A stretch of DNA of 64,000 nucleotides. Source: Paralvinella palmiformis (taxonomy: Eukaryota > Annelida > Polychaeta > Terebellida > Alvinellidae). Positions within the stretch are counted from its first letter, which is position 1. Every line of letters starts with the position of its first letter. Location: contig JAODUP010000165.1 in assembly GCA_025642065.1 (NCBI GenBank), forward strand, positions 182,501-246,500, written 5' to 3'. The position numbers and the translations under genes are program-made. Of this stretch, positions 48,751 through 60,653 are shown one piece after another. The notes beneath the pieces were generated by a model that worked only from the letters and a program-made list of their open reading frames with translations, was not told the DNA's origin and did no database searches.

Positions 48751-49034
48751 AACAAACACTCACCCAATAGGCTTTTATGTGTCACCATTTTATCACAGTT
48801 CGACATCACACAAACAGACAGCTATAAAATGTAGACTTAAGACATTGGGATATCCTACAAATATATACAGGGATGTCAATGTTGATAAAATGACATATAA
48901 AACTGGCACACATTATGACAGATACTGCTGATAGAGACTGGGAGATGAAGGGACGGGGAGGGGGGGGGGTATGTTGACTAGAAGAGTACCGTATTGTTAT
49001 AGAGATTACGTCAGAGAATATAAGGGAGTATCAC
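48689..49034. other. TA tract and anonymous spacer
   Basis: (TA)n at 48698-48747 and a G10 run at 48960-48969; nothing else. Confidence 0.65.
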
Positions 49035-49263
49035 GGGAGGGAATTTACGGGCGCTTCCTTGGTCTAACTGGTAGCGCGTTGGACCACAGGTCGCTACCAA
49101 CTGAGTTCGAATCTCGGCGTGGGTATATCTGAAGCGGGTTTCATCTTCGACTTCGCTTCATTACCTTTGGAGGTCGCTCGGCCCATTTAGCCTACCGTGT
49201 GCACAAAAGTGGCCGTAAAACATCAATCAATCATCATCATCATCATCATAATGGGAGTGAATT
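49035..49263 (+). mobile_element. SINE A1, full length, plus strand
   Basis: GGGCGCTTCCTTGGTCTAAC, TGGTAGCGCGTTGGACCAC, GAGTTCGAATCTCGGCG, TTACCTTTGGAGGTCGCTCG, GCCCATTTAGCCTACC and GTGGCCGTAAAACATCAATC, then (ATC)n to about 49248. GGGAGGGAATT (49035-49045) and GGGAGTGAATT (49253-49263) form an 11-bp target-site duplication with one mismatch. This copy shows the full family order in the forward direction. Confidence 0.93.
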
Positions 49264-49284
49264 AACATTTTGTGACCAAGTATA

Positions 49285-49470
49285 GGTGTTTGTGAGTGAG
49301 TGAGTGAGATATTTATTATACCTCTCGGTTGATTACATCCGGTAGATACTGCTGACGAGAAATTCTGCTGGGAAAGGTCTCACAAGTATAGGTATCTGTC
49401 AGATTGAAACCCTGACCTGAACATTTACAACACGGCACTCTATCCACTGTGCTATAATAGCATCCTAACG
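49285..49470 (-). mobile_element. SINE family C
   Basis: Minus strand: a tRNA-like head with AGCACAGTGGATAGAGTGC and GGTTTCAATCTGACAG, a body, and a (CACT)n tail (GTGA repeats on plus, 49292-49308). Confidence 0.7.
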
Positions 49471-49579
49471 AAAATAGTAATGACACATCGACTGATATGA
49501 GATGCTAAGCTTCAGCACTAGTCACACCAGTGGCATGTGGCTGAGGGGTGACTCCTTGGGGGGGGGGGTGTAGAATAAA

Positions 49580-49764
49580 TGTTACTGTTTTATGGCTACT
49601 TTTCTGCACAAGGTAGGCTAAAAGGGGACCGAGCGATCTCCAAATGTAATGGAGCGAAGTGAAAGATGAAACACCCTTCTGGCGTAGCCAAACCGGGGTT
49701 TGAACCCAGGTGCTATAGATCTGTGGCCAACCACGCTACCAGTTAGGCCGTGCAGGCGTTCCCC
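49580..49764 (-). mobile_element. SINE A2
   Basis: Minus strand: CGCCTGCACGGCCTAACTGG, TAGCGTGGTTGGCCACAG, GGGTTCAAACCCCGG, TTACATTTGGAGATCGCTCG and CAGAAAAGTAGCCATAAAAC. The body has more changes than the A1 copies. No ATC tail. Confidence 0.88.
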
Positions 49765-49774
49765 TTAAACAAAG

Positions 49775-50040
49775 ATATGAGTCAGATTGAAACCCACAGT
49801 CTGGAGGTTTACGGCACAATACCCTACCCACCGCACCATTAGAGTAGCCCATCACAGCACTGAATAGGAAGAGACTGAATATCGTCACAGTACATAACGT
49901 AACAGCTCCAACAGCTGATGCTGGGGCAAGTATATGCTCAGATGAAACATCCCACAGACACCGGTAATGCAGGGATCCGAACCCAGATGTGTAGATCCGC
50001 AGTGCAGCGCATCACCCGTCGTTCCGTGAGAGTGCCCTTG
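49775..50040 (-). mobile_element. two partial SINE C-type copies
   Basis: 49775-49865: minus strand GGTGGGTAGGGTATTGTGCC and GGGTTTCAATCTGACTC. 49925-50040: minus strand GATGCGCTGCACTGCGGATC, GGGTTCGGATCCCTGCATTA and GTGTCTGTGGGATGTTTCAT. The second has the GTGGGATGTTTCATC body seen as scraps near 8362, 20564 and 63908. Confidence 0.6.
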
Positions 50041-50384
50041 GTAACGGCGGAGGATAAAGACACTAACAATTGAGTAATACTCAAACGCATTCGCTCGGTA
50101 CAGTAACGCTGGAGGATTACTGGGCTAATTCAGTACGACCGGTTTCCATCCGTACACATCTCATTATAGCAAACAATGATATGAGTACCACGCTCGTGAG
50201 AGGGACAAACTCGGCAATACGACTGTAGTGAATACACGGAGGAAGATGAGTATCATCCATCTCAAATGAGAGAATACAACACGATAAGTACCATTCTTGT
50301 GGGATGAGTACGTACAGCATAACGAGTATCACACCTCCCCGGTTAGAAACATCGCAATAAGCTTGAATTCAGTTGAGTACTCAT

Positions 50385-50522
50385 CGTACGCGAGACATAC
50401 GGCAATGGGATCGCGGCAAAGGGATGGCGAATCCCACAAACTAAGGTGATAATTGGATTCGAACCCGCCACCTGGTATTTTGCAGCGCAGTGCTCTACCC
50501 ATTGTGACATCCAGAACATCAA
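50385..50522 (-). mobile_element. SINE family C
   Basis: Minus strand: CACAATGGGTAGAGCACTGC (A box), GGGTTCGAATCCAATTATCA (B box) and CTTAGTTTGTGGGATTCGCC body. No clear tail. Confidence 0.75.
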
Positions 50523-50569
50523 CATCGCAATATAAGCCATACTACTTTAAAAATGTTTTAATATTTCCG

Positions 50570-50735
50570 GAATCTTTTATACACGTGATAGCCTAAAGAG
50601 GTCGAGCGACCGGCAAAGTGAATGAAGTAAAGCGAGACATGAAACACCCCTCAGACATGGTAAAGCTGGTTTTATACTCAAGTGGTTTAGGCCTATAGCT
50701 GACTGTATTATTAATTAGGCCATGAGGAGGTACCC
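50570..50735 (-). mobile_element. old, degraded SINE A
   Basis: Minus strand: GGTACCTCCTCATGGCCTAA head, then GGGTGTTTCATGTCTCGCT and CGGTCGCTCGACCTC. Recognisable by order and length but highly mutated; head closer to A2. Confidence 0.65.
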
Positions 50736-50820
50736 CATCATACTTCTTATATGCTTAGACATAATAAAACTAGCACCAGAACTCAGGACGAGCAAAGACA
50801 TAACAAGTTGAGGTCCACAA

Positions 50821-50952
50821 CTTTGGAACGAGCATTACACCTTTGGCACGAGCATGACACATTTGACACGAGTTTTACACCTTTGAAACGAGCATTACAC
50901 CTTTGACACGAGTTTTACACCTTTGACACGAGCATTACACCTTTGACACGAG
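50821..50952. repeat. 21-bp tandem repeat, about six copies
   Basis: Unit ACACCTTTGACACGAGCATT with one more base; half the copies carry GAGTTTTAC in place of GAGCATTAC, so two variants alternate in part. Confidence 0.9.
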
Positions 50953-51804
50953 AAGAAACGAAGATGTAAGTATCACAGGAAGTTAAATATACAGAATAAA
51001 ATACCTAATACGGTTTGTGTATATGTCAGGTCGGAGAGGGGGGGGGGGGGGGGTTTATATAACTAGCCTAACAATGATACCTCACAACCTCAAAGAGAGC
51101 AACAACCATCCTTATAATATGATCACTCAGTCATTCCGGATTCATGACACATCTGGGGCTTTACGTCCAGAAGGACTGAGATCCTGATAGGCCCGGGGAG
51201 TGACGTCACTAACCACGGGTTGGCGAAATAGATGACAAGAGCATCGGCGTCGGATTGAGCCTAAACCAATCAGGATCATAGAGAGAGGGGGGGGGTCTCT
51301 ATCTGTGAGAGAATCTCTGTAATTGTAGGAAGATTACTTACCTCAATGGAGAAGTCACGTTCTACGTTGTAACGGGTACGAAGGTACTTTCTGTAATGAG
51401 ATGGAAAAATATATTTTATGTGGGGATCAGTTATCAATTAAATAAAAATACGTGTCACAGTAATTTGTTCATGTGTGCGTGTGTCCGTGCGTGCGTCATG
51501 TATTAACTATATGTGCAAATCCTCAACAATTATTAATATATAATGTACACACTTAAAGCATGATAACAATAGTGAGGCTGAGAATTATATTCTTATTACC
51601 GATGTTTAAATAATACCAGCGCTGTGTGCTACTGACACACACACACACACACACACACAGAGAAGACAGACAGACAGACAGAGAGGGGGGATAATTATTC
51701 ACAATCCATGAGCCCAGATGTATTATCAATATAGCCTTACGCGTGTATCGATTTGTGAAGCCATTGATTTCAAAGGATGCTTTGGTCTTGTGTCTGAGCC
51801 AGTG

Positions 51805-51867
<63 letters not shown>

Positions 51868-52152
51868 ACTAAAATCGGACACTCAACCGATGCACAATTT
51901 CCCCACAACAAAGCAACAATAGAACCTACAAACTGAAAGGAAGTCTTCCTAAATCATCGGTTGATGAGACCTGGCCATATAATAATTTAATCAATTTTGA
52001 TCAGATGAAGCCGATATGCTATAGCATAGCAGCATGGAGCCGGACCAAGTCCGCCATGTTTACATCATATTACTAGTGGAGAAAGTCGGCTCTTTCACGT
52101 CCATGTAAAGCTCCGGGAGCCAATCAGCTTCGGTCTGGAGACAATCACATTA

Positions 52153-52183
<31 letters not shown>

Positions 52184-54178
52184 ATGAGGAAGAGACTCCA
52201 GGTCTGAGGAGCTGACATCGATGTAACCCACCTCATCTGACGGGCTGATCAGCGACGGGCCGGGAACCTGTCACAGGTGAAATGGTCGCCAATCAAATAT
52301 ACATGAGCGAAGATGGAATACGGCAATTCGGTAATCTGTAAGACAGCATGGAAGCCAACAGGTGTATGCCCCAAGACAAGATTGGCCTCACACGACCTTG
52401 ACATATACACTGATGACAGACCAAGGTCGGCCCAATCCGGAAGAGTTAGACTTAGATGCTCTGCGTCCGGGGATTACATGTTTAGGATGTCACTGGTCAT
52501 CTCATTAGTGTGGTAAACCTTTGATTTAAGACAGCAACTCAGGGGAGGAGGGACGAGGGGAAATTGGACGGAAATGTTAAGTGTTTATTATATTGCAGTT
52601 TTCCAACACAGTAAGCTATGGAATATATTCTATATAAACATTGCCGTAAACTGTATATATATTACCGCCAAAATATAGATTGAAAAATAATCTAAAATCA
52701 AACTTATCATGTGACCCCTGATATTTTTGGGTTTTAACTATTTTCTGATGCGGTATTAATTGTATGGAGAGAGTATATTCTGAGTATCAGCAACCTGTTG
52801 TATGTACTCGAATCTGACACATTTAATTTTCAGTTGTCAATACAACTGATCTTGGATTTTACCTTTCGGGAAGACTGAAGGTGGCGCCACCGCGTAGATA
52901 ACAGAGACCTTCACGCATCGATTTCATGCAAGAGACACGTAACACCTACGATTATTTCTCGAGCAGCCAGCTAAGACATACACCATGAAGGAAAACATCT
53001 ATTCCAATACCGACAACAAATTTAGGACGAATCGGACTTTTCCGGCAACCAAAAACCAAATCGTGTTTAATCTGTTCTTAAATGTGTTAAATGTCAAATC
53101 TGATGATGTCGCGAGGTGATTTAGATAACCGTTTAATAATTGGTCTTCCTGTTTTCGAGCTCATTTTTAAAACAAATCCATCGATATCTTTGTCCTTCAT
53201 TATTACAACTGAAGAGGAGAACAGGATGGATATGCAACAAAAACATTTTTTATTGCCTTAAATTGGTACCTAGTGGGGGTATAGCTAAACTCTGTAGACA
53301 GGACAATGGGTCAATATGTTTAAGCTTCCGAATAATAGTTCATCTTTAATTTAAAACAATATTATATTTAAAAAACACGTCATTGCTACAAACAATAAAC
53401 ATCTATTGGTGTGTGTGTGTCGTGTGTATGTGTGTGTGTGTGTGCGAAGGACAGACAAAGAGACAGAGAGAGAGAATTCCAGCATTCCCTCGTGTAAACC
53501 AGCCATCAGACTACACACTGAAGAAACCAAGCAGCGCCTTTGTTAACTATTTTTAAAGTCCAGGATTTCTGGCTACTACGTTATACTGGCGGATTCATCG
53601 TATTTGGTATGCGACATAATCACGCTGATAAATGAGAAGAAAACAACACCGCATTATACACGAAGAAAATCGATGAGTAACTAACTAACATCAATCAACA
53701 TTAATTAGTGGTAGACAATAACCGGTTATTTATAACGCGCTGGTTTCAAATAAAAAGAAAGTCAAAAAATCATACCCGGTACTCAGATACATCTTGGTAT
53801 CATTGAGCCGAATATAAAACATTGAATTTCAAGTTAAACTTAAATGTACACGGCCTGGAATATATTAAATTTAAAGTGGACATAATTTAGGTTTTAGCAC
53901 TGATACACGGCTAGCTGTGTGAAGATTGACATCAAAACGTAAACATGAAAGTTGACACAAACTATGGATTATGCGCATGCCTTCACATATCATCATCTTC
54001 ATCACATATCACCCACAGATATTAGTTCTGGGACATGGTGGCTCGATGACAGAGAGCTTCATCGGAACGTAAAAGGATCCCAGTTCAAATCCATCCGCGA
54101 TCGTCAACTGCGTTATCATCGATATATTTAGTCCTCTCTATGGAGGGGACTGCTAGAGTGATGAGGGGAAAATATCAA
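50953..54178. other. anonymous DNA, 3.2 kb, with microsatellites
   Basis: G16 run 51038-51053; CA and AGAC tracts 51637-51690; TA 51808-51867; TG 52155-52185; TG and GA 53410-53475. A tRNA-like phrase (GTGGCTCGATGACAGAGAGC then CAGTTCAAATCC) is near 54040-54095. The stretch 52190-52520 is complex and repeat-free. No supported gene. Confidence 0.5.
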
Positions 54179-54332
54179 CGTGTTAGGCTAATTGTGGGCT
54201 GAGAGACCTCTAAAGGAAACGAGGTGAAGTGAAAGATGAAACACCATTATGACATAGCCAGTCCGGGGTTTGAACCCAGATGCTAGAGATCTCTGGCCAG
54301 CCACGTCGTTACCAGTTAGTCCATGGCGCCAC
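54179..54332 (-). mobile_element. SINE A2, partly degraded
   Basis: Minus strand: GGCGCCATGGACTAACTGGT, GGGTTTGAACCC appears as GGGTTCAAACCCCGGAC, then GGCTATGTCATAATGGTGTT and CACTTCACCTCGTTTCC. The 3' end is mutated and lacks GTGGCCGTAAAAC. Confidence 0.8.
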
Positions 54333-54396
54333 TGACAAGGGAGATCGGAAAACGAGTCACTTAATGAAAAGTTCTGATGTAATTTTTACTGTATCT

Positions 54397-54516
54397 GAGG
54401 TAAATGAAGCAAAGTTAAAGAAGAAACACCCTTCAGATATATGCCCACGGCAAGATCCGAACTCAGGTGGTAGTGATCTGAGATCCAACGGGCTACCAAT
54501 TATACTACGGAGGCGC

Positions 54517-54519
<3 letters not shown>
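54397..54519 (-). mobile_element. SINE A1, 3'-truncated
   Basis: Minus strand: GGGGCGCCTCCGTAGTATAA, TTGGTAGCCCGTTGGATC, GAGTTCGGATCTTGCCG and GAAGGGTGTTTCTTCTTTAA. It stops before the central body. Its head is directly followed on the plus strand by (TA)n (54519-54557). Confidence 0.8.
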
Positions 54520-54559
<40 letters not shown>

Positions 54560-57140
54560 GATGATAGAGATCAATACGGACTGCAAGTGTCTAACTCCAA
54601 TCAATAAGCATTAACCCAACATAAAACATTAAAGCTGACATTAAGCGATCATTGTAAACATTATACATAAATCCCTTTGATGAAACTCTGAATGCAAACC
54701 GTCGGCTCGGTGTAATGTTTTAGACGAAGCAAAACACTAAAACCGGACATGGAGTCAATTCCAATCTGGATCTGATAATCGATTCCAATTAGAAGCTGGA
54801 TATCTGGAGGGAGAAGGGTGAATGAGGAATCAATAACTTAGCAACTAGCATTAGCGCTAACACGTTTCACGAAAAGAATTTATGATAGAAATTTTCATCT
54901 AGTTGGGGAAGTCAAATTCTCCTTATGGCACATATTCGGTTGCAAACAGATCCCAAAATATCAGCGTGACAACAAGATCTGAGCCGAGATTTATCTTAAT
55001 TGGTTACTCTGATGCAAGTGAATTAAGGAATATTTAGTAACAATTGGGACATTGCGCATATAAAACTGTCAACTGGGATTGCTTAATCACGAAATGGTGG
55101 TAATAAATGCACATTTATAAAGCAGCCATTAACACACGTAATACATTCTAGGCAATGAAAGAAGAAGTCTTATTCTGTATTTTACATAAGCAAATATTCA
55201 AATCTTCTTAGCTTCTGCTTAAAAGGATAAGAAACAGATGGTTTTATATTTATTTGTTTATTTGTAGTCCAAAATGGAGCTCTTCTGTCCACAAACTCTT
55301 CCTTAATAAATAAATGTATAATAGTGACATTCTCAGCTAACAAAATGAGTGGTTATGATACCGTCAAGCAAACAATCATATTCAGATGTAAGCCAAAGAA
55401 CAGTGGCTATGACATGACTTTATATTTGTTTTGGAAAATTACAGGCACGATATGAGGCTGCTTCTAACATGCAGATACCCTGGTGGAACTAATCCATGTT
55501 GTTTCACCACACGACGGGTAGTTCAAGACGCGAGCAGACGTCTAAACATCGTCATTATAGTGACAGAACCAAGATGACGACAGCAGCGCGTTAACCATAG
55601 CCCTCATTATGTCCCTGATGTACACTAGGAGAGACGAGAACGAAGGACAACAGACCCAGCAACTGTAGGCGAGAACGGATGAAGATTAGTGACGATGGCA
55701 ACATTTGGACCCAGGAGTCAGATCACACAAGTCTAAGCCATAACTAGAGATAGACAGCAAACTCTGATTAGAAACTTGCGAATAGTAACCAAATACTACT
55801 ACACATATGAGTAATTATTACAAGAATTACCATTAAGAAATAATTATGACGTATTGGGTGATTCAGAGGCGTGGGCCTAAATATAATCGGAGCACGAATG
55901 CGGGTACGAGCGGATGAATAACTCATGACTTGTAATAAATACACCACTGCATATGGATACACAATGTTTACACACACATACTGTACGGTTATGCTGAAAC
56001 ACAAGCTACCACAAAGCAAAGCTTGAGTTTTAATTATTTCATGCATAACGACTGATTATATCTAGCAGCATTTCCTAATGGCGCAGGCATCTGCAGAAAG
56101 CCAAGCATGATTGAAATATTTTCCACTTACGAGGGAACTCACCGCTGTATTTACAGAGAGAGAGAAAACCCCGCCAATGGTTCACATATTAAACAGGTTA
56201 AATAGAATCCTTAACAAGTGACAGATAAACATCCAACTACCGCTAAACATCAAGTCCAAATTTATTAACATTATATAAGTCGCACAAACAATCATATAAA
56301 GAACAAAATCAAATCGAAAAAAGAACGATAGCAAACATTACAGAATTAAATCAACTGGAATGACGGGTTCGGATCACCTTGTATCAATATTTGCATCATG
56401 TATAGCGTAGTATCTATTTCAAATTGGACATAGTATTTATTTGTACAATGAGGTTATATGAATGTGTCCAATTTGGGGCGTACGTCTAAGGTCATTAGGC
56501 CTGTGCCTCACACCACAAATAAAATCCGTTAAGTAATAATTAATACACATTGTGTACTTCAAAAGCTGCTACCAAGAAAACTGTATTCCACTTCAAAGGC
56601 GTACATATATACACAAAAACACTAAACTGCTACGATGATTGCTACCGAATATAGGACTGAAGCTTTTTAAAATGGCTCAGATATTTGATTAAATCCGTGA
56701 AGTTCTCGGCAACTAAAATCTTTTAATTTTCATGGTACACGTTCATAAATTCCTAGTTCGTGAGCATCTTTGTCATCAGCTGCTTCATGCCAGAGCCTTT
56801 CAAGTATATCATACCTGGATACAGGTCCATAATTGACCAAAGGCGTGGAGCCATCTAAGCATATGAATAGAAATTATGGGCCGATAGATGGACGACCATG
56901 TAGCTCATGTAAATGACTAGATTGTTGTACTAAACTGTTTAACTGCTCAATCTTTTCTCTTCTTAGAAAATCATCAAAGAAACAACGGAGACGGATAAGC
57001 ACAGATTAGATAATACTGTAATAATAATAATTATGATAATAATAATAATAATGTAGATTTAATAAAACACCATTACTAGCAGGAACCATTCAAAATGACT
57101 GTACAGTGAAATTACATAATAATAATAATCCAAACAGATA
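54520..57140. other. TA tract and anonymous AT-rich DNA
   Basis: (TA)n to 54557. The rest is AT-rich with no gene, SINE or LINE recognised. AAT repeats lie at 57018-57053 and 57117-57130, just before the minisatellite. Confidence 0.55.
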
Positions 57141-57169
57141 TTGCTTCATCCAGTACTGACTGATGCAGT

Positions 57170-57764
57170 ACCAGTTTCTCTATCACCATGTATTAAGGTA
57201 TTGGTTCAGGAAGTAACAACTCTTATAAAATATACTGCTGCAGTACCAGTTTCTGTATCACCATGTATTAAGGTATTAGTTCTGGAAGTAACAATTCACA
57301 AAATATACTGCTGCAGTACCAGTTTCTGTATCACCATGTATTAAGGTATTGGTTCAGGAAGTAACAACTCTTATAAAATATACTGCTGCAGTACCAGTTT
57401 CTGTATCACCATGTATTAAGACAATGGTTCAGGAAGTAACAACTCTTATAAAATATACTGCTGCAGTACCAGTTTCTGTATCACCATGTATTAAGACAGT
57501 GGTTCAGGAAGTAACAACTCTTATAAAATATACTGCTGCAGTACCAGTTTCTGTATCACCATGTATTAAGACAGTGGTTCAGGAAGTAACAACTCTTATA
57601 AAATATACTGCTGCAGTACCAGTTTCTTTATCACCATGTATTAAGACAGTGGTTCAGGCAGTAACAACTCTTATAAAATATACTGCAGCAGTACCAGTTT
57701 CTGTATCATATATTAAAGCATTGGTTCAAGCAGCACCAACTGTTATACAATATACTGCTGCAAT
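57170..57764 (+). repeat. 75-bp minisatellite with 25-codon periodicity
   Basis: Units start at 57170, 57245, 57318, 57393, 57468, 57543, 57618 and 57693. Most are exactly 75 bp; one is 73 bp (2-bp deletion, 57245 unit) and the last is 72 bp (still a multiple of three). From 57349 a 143-codon frame stays open, with a 25-residue unit of the form TVVQEVTTLIKYTAAVPVSV followed by SPCIK. Differences between units are few. The open frame could simply reflect a near-identical 75-bp unit without stops, and no flanking exon signal is evident. I read it as a minisatellite with a small chance of coding. Confidence 0.9.
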
Positions 57765-58080
57765 AGCAGCCGTTATGTGAAACACTGTTGAGGCAAAATA
57801 AACCCTTATGCTAGCAGCTCTTGCAGTACATGATGAATAATCGTCTGCAGCTGCTGAATTGAAACAGGCAGCTATCTCACCAACAGTGTCAGTGTGTGTG
57901 TTAATAGTATCGGCTCTCTAACTATTAACAGCAGCTGCAGTATCAGCTAGCTATTGCAGTATCAGTCACTATACCAACAGCTGGCAATTGCACTATCAGA
58001 TAGCTTACTGCAGTATCACCGAACCAACTATCGGCTAACCACCCAGCAGCACCATCTGCCGCAGTACCAGTCCGATCATC
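57765..58080. repeat. degenerate GCAGTATCA-rich tract
   Basis: CAGCAGCTGCAGTATCAG and related phrases recur with irregular spacing. They share GCAGTA and GTATCA words with the minisatellite to the left, so this may be an older eroded part of the same array. Confidence 0.5.
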
Positions 58081-58661
58081 TGTCCTCACCTAGACGGAGA
58101 CAGACAAAAAAAACCATCCCCACTGATAAAACATCTTCAGTCAATAAATCTCTAAAACGTTATTTGGCTAGTTCCGTTTACAGAGACGGTTCTCAGCAAA
58201 AAAATCCCATCAACAGAATCTGAGTTTACGACAGAAACTCCAGTGGATTTATGAAGCCAGGATGATATATCAGGTGAGATCTTTATCGCTAACCATATAA
58301 CTCTTCTCATACAGGTGCGAACAAATACTTCATCCAAGATGCATTTGCACCAATCAGCTGATCTTCCACGAGCCGAGAAAGGATTTTGATCATCGGCGGT
58401 TTGGGATATGATACATCGCTCTCTCCAATCACATTCAACACAAAATTGGGCTGAAGTCTCAAACAGATGAAAGTGATATATTGCCACATGGACCATGGAG
58501 TTGCCTAATTGGGAAACTTCCATCTCAGAATAGGCCTGCATGTTAATACGACACAACGCCACTGAATATATTATCCATGATGGTACATTTGAATCTGAAC
58601 TGTACATAATCCTACGAAACATCTAAATTTACCATTTATGCATCTGTATGAAACAGAAACG

Positions 58662-58723
<62 letters not shown>

Positions 58724-59275
58724 AATAGTCATATAGTTATTATGTTATCAGATCTATTTTTCTGTCTGAAGGCATTCAATGGAAATGTTAGAATATAGAA
58801 TCTATCCACGTTTCTTGTGCTAAAGTTAATTTTCACATCTATACATCTTCCTTCCTTCATACATACAGTTGTTGTGCTGCGGAACAATTAATAATAAATC
58901 CAATTAAATTCTTAAAGAAAAATATAAAGAAATTCATTTCTTAATACTAAACCTATTATTATTGTTATTTATGCTACTTACTGTCAACATATCATTATAA
59001 TATAACTCATTTAGCAATCTTATATAAAGTTAATAATAATATACAGCTCTTTGGAAGACGCCTAATATTTAACTGTTATACAATATTATATCAATCCTGT
59101 TGCTATTATTATTATTATTATTGTTGTTAATATATAATAAAATTAGACCTGAAGTAATAATTAGCAATAACAGTGTCAGTACTTGAATCCCTTACAAGGC
59201 TAAACTGGCAAATTCAATAGAGAAACTCTTTGCCATAAAGACTGACTTCTGTACAAATCACCACCAGCACTGAGG
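58081..59275. other. anonymous DNA with TA tract
   Basis: A 156-codon minus-strand frame (58152-58622) is the longest in the window. It has no known domain, signal peptide or repeat link, and I judge it chance. (TA)n lies at about 58667-58722, and ATT at 59106-59125. Confidence 0.45.
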
Positions 59276-59523
59276 CTATATAAGATGGATGTCCCAGAAC
59301 TAGGTCACCACTGCTGCTGCTGCTAGCAAACTCCTCAACTTCAGATGAAAGGGTCTCGTATTACTGTCTGTGTAACCAGACACTAACCGAAGGACCTCAG
59401 GTGCTCGAATCTGCAGCCGCAACCCGAAGACAGATTGAAGCTGACAACGTGATCAGCGGCTGTCCCTCTTTACACACGGCGCCAGCTCCCGATGGTCATG
59501 GCCCCGGATGGTCAGAACTGTGA
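59276..59523 (+). other. TATA-like site followed by an open frame
   Basis: GGCTATATAAGATGG (about 59274-59288) is a good TATA-box match. Downstream, one plus frame is open to a TGA near 59521-59523 and reads SSTSDERVSYYCLCNQTLTE and LESAAATRRQIEADNVISGC. It has no ATG and no known domain. It may be a transcribed region or chance. Confidence 0.2.
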
Positions 59524-60094
59524 CTGGCTATCGTGTCCGAGCATCACAATAGGTATAATAATAATGAGATGACTAAGTGCGGTTCCTTTTTGATTGACTG
59601 TTCAAAGTGTACCTATAAAATTCAATTACGGGAATAATTGGCAAATAGCTTTCGGTTGGCCAGCGTCCGTAACGCATAGACGCCCAAAGCAATTGCTTTC
59701 TACATCCAATACTTTATTATAGGCTACCGTTTTCTCTGACTGGGATACGGCAACTTTCATGCGCGGGCCCTTACGAGCTTCAGTCAGCGGTGCCTAATGT
59801 CACGGGTCTCGAGTGGATTAATGCGGAATCGCTGATTGACTTTCAACAGGACAACACTTTGGGAAATCAACTAATTTTCAAAGGTCATATCAACAAGTTG
59901 TATGTTTATACTGAACATATACGGCGTCACACAGACGATTGCATCTGTGTGTGCGTGTGTGAGGGGGCGCGCGTGTGTTAGCAGTGTCCAGTTCCTTGTC
60001 TTTCTGTCTGTCAATCTATCTATATGTTTGTCTATCCATATTTTCAAAAGTATAATGGATTGAGCAATCTAACCAACCTACCTATCGAGGCAGT
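59524..60094. other. anonymous DNA
   Basis: A complex stretch (59560-59800) with GCAATTGC, GATTGACTG and GGGCCC. Then TG/CG simple sequence at 59945-59978. No gene called. Confidence 0.45.
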
Positions 60095-60153
60095 TGCGTG
60101 TGAGGGGTGCACGAGTGCGTGAGGGGTGCACGAGTGCGTGAGGGGTGCACGAG
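60095..60153. repeat. 19-bp tandem repeat, three copies
   Basis: TGCGTGAGGGGTGCACGAG repeated three times, the first with a two-base insertion. Confidence 0.9.
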
Positions 60154-60653
60154 CGCGTGCTCACACGTGCTTAAGCAAACTCTTATCAAAACAAATCTAT
60201 TAAACAATCCCAAACAAAGCAGACAACGCAAACAAAGCTACTTATATACATCGATTTCATAAAAAATTTACAGAATCACCTCAGATGATACAGTTATCCC
60301 AATTATATATGTGAGCGGCTCATCCCCTAATGGACATTCGACATTAGTAAAATTGGAACATTTACAGCGGGAAGAACCGTTAGCTCATCCCGGATATATC
60401 ACACAAAACTGACGTGAATGTTATCTGGAGGCGACCATATAACAGCGTTGTTGGCGTAATTTATTCTTGCTCTGTTGAGAGAATGCGTCGAAAGAAATCT
60501 GGATTATCCGAACTGGCACGCTTCAGTTGGCAGAGAGTTATATAATGGCATGTGGCGGTGTGTATAGTTCTAACAAACGAAAAAGGCATCAACTTATTGA
60601 CTAGTTTTATACTGTTACGATTATTGTCTATTTAAAACATCTCATCAGAGATG
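60154..60653. other. anonymous DNA
   Basis: Nothing recognised. Confidence 0.55.

Noticed and set aside
58152..58622. 156-codon minus-strand frame, the longest in the window
   Set aside because: No domain, no repeat or exon context, and the length is within chance for 64 kb read in six frames.
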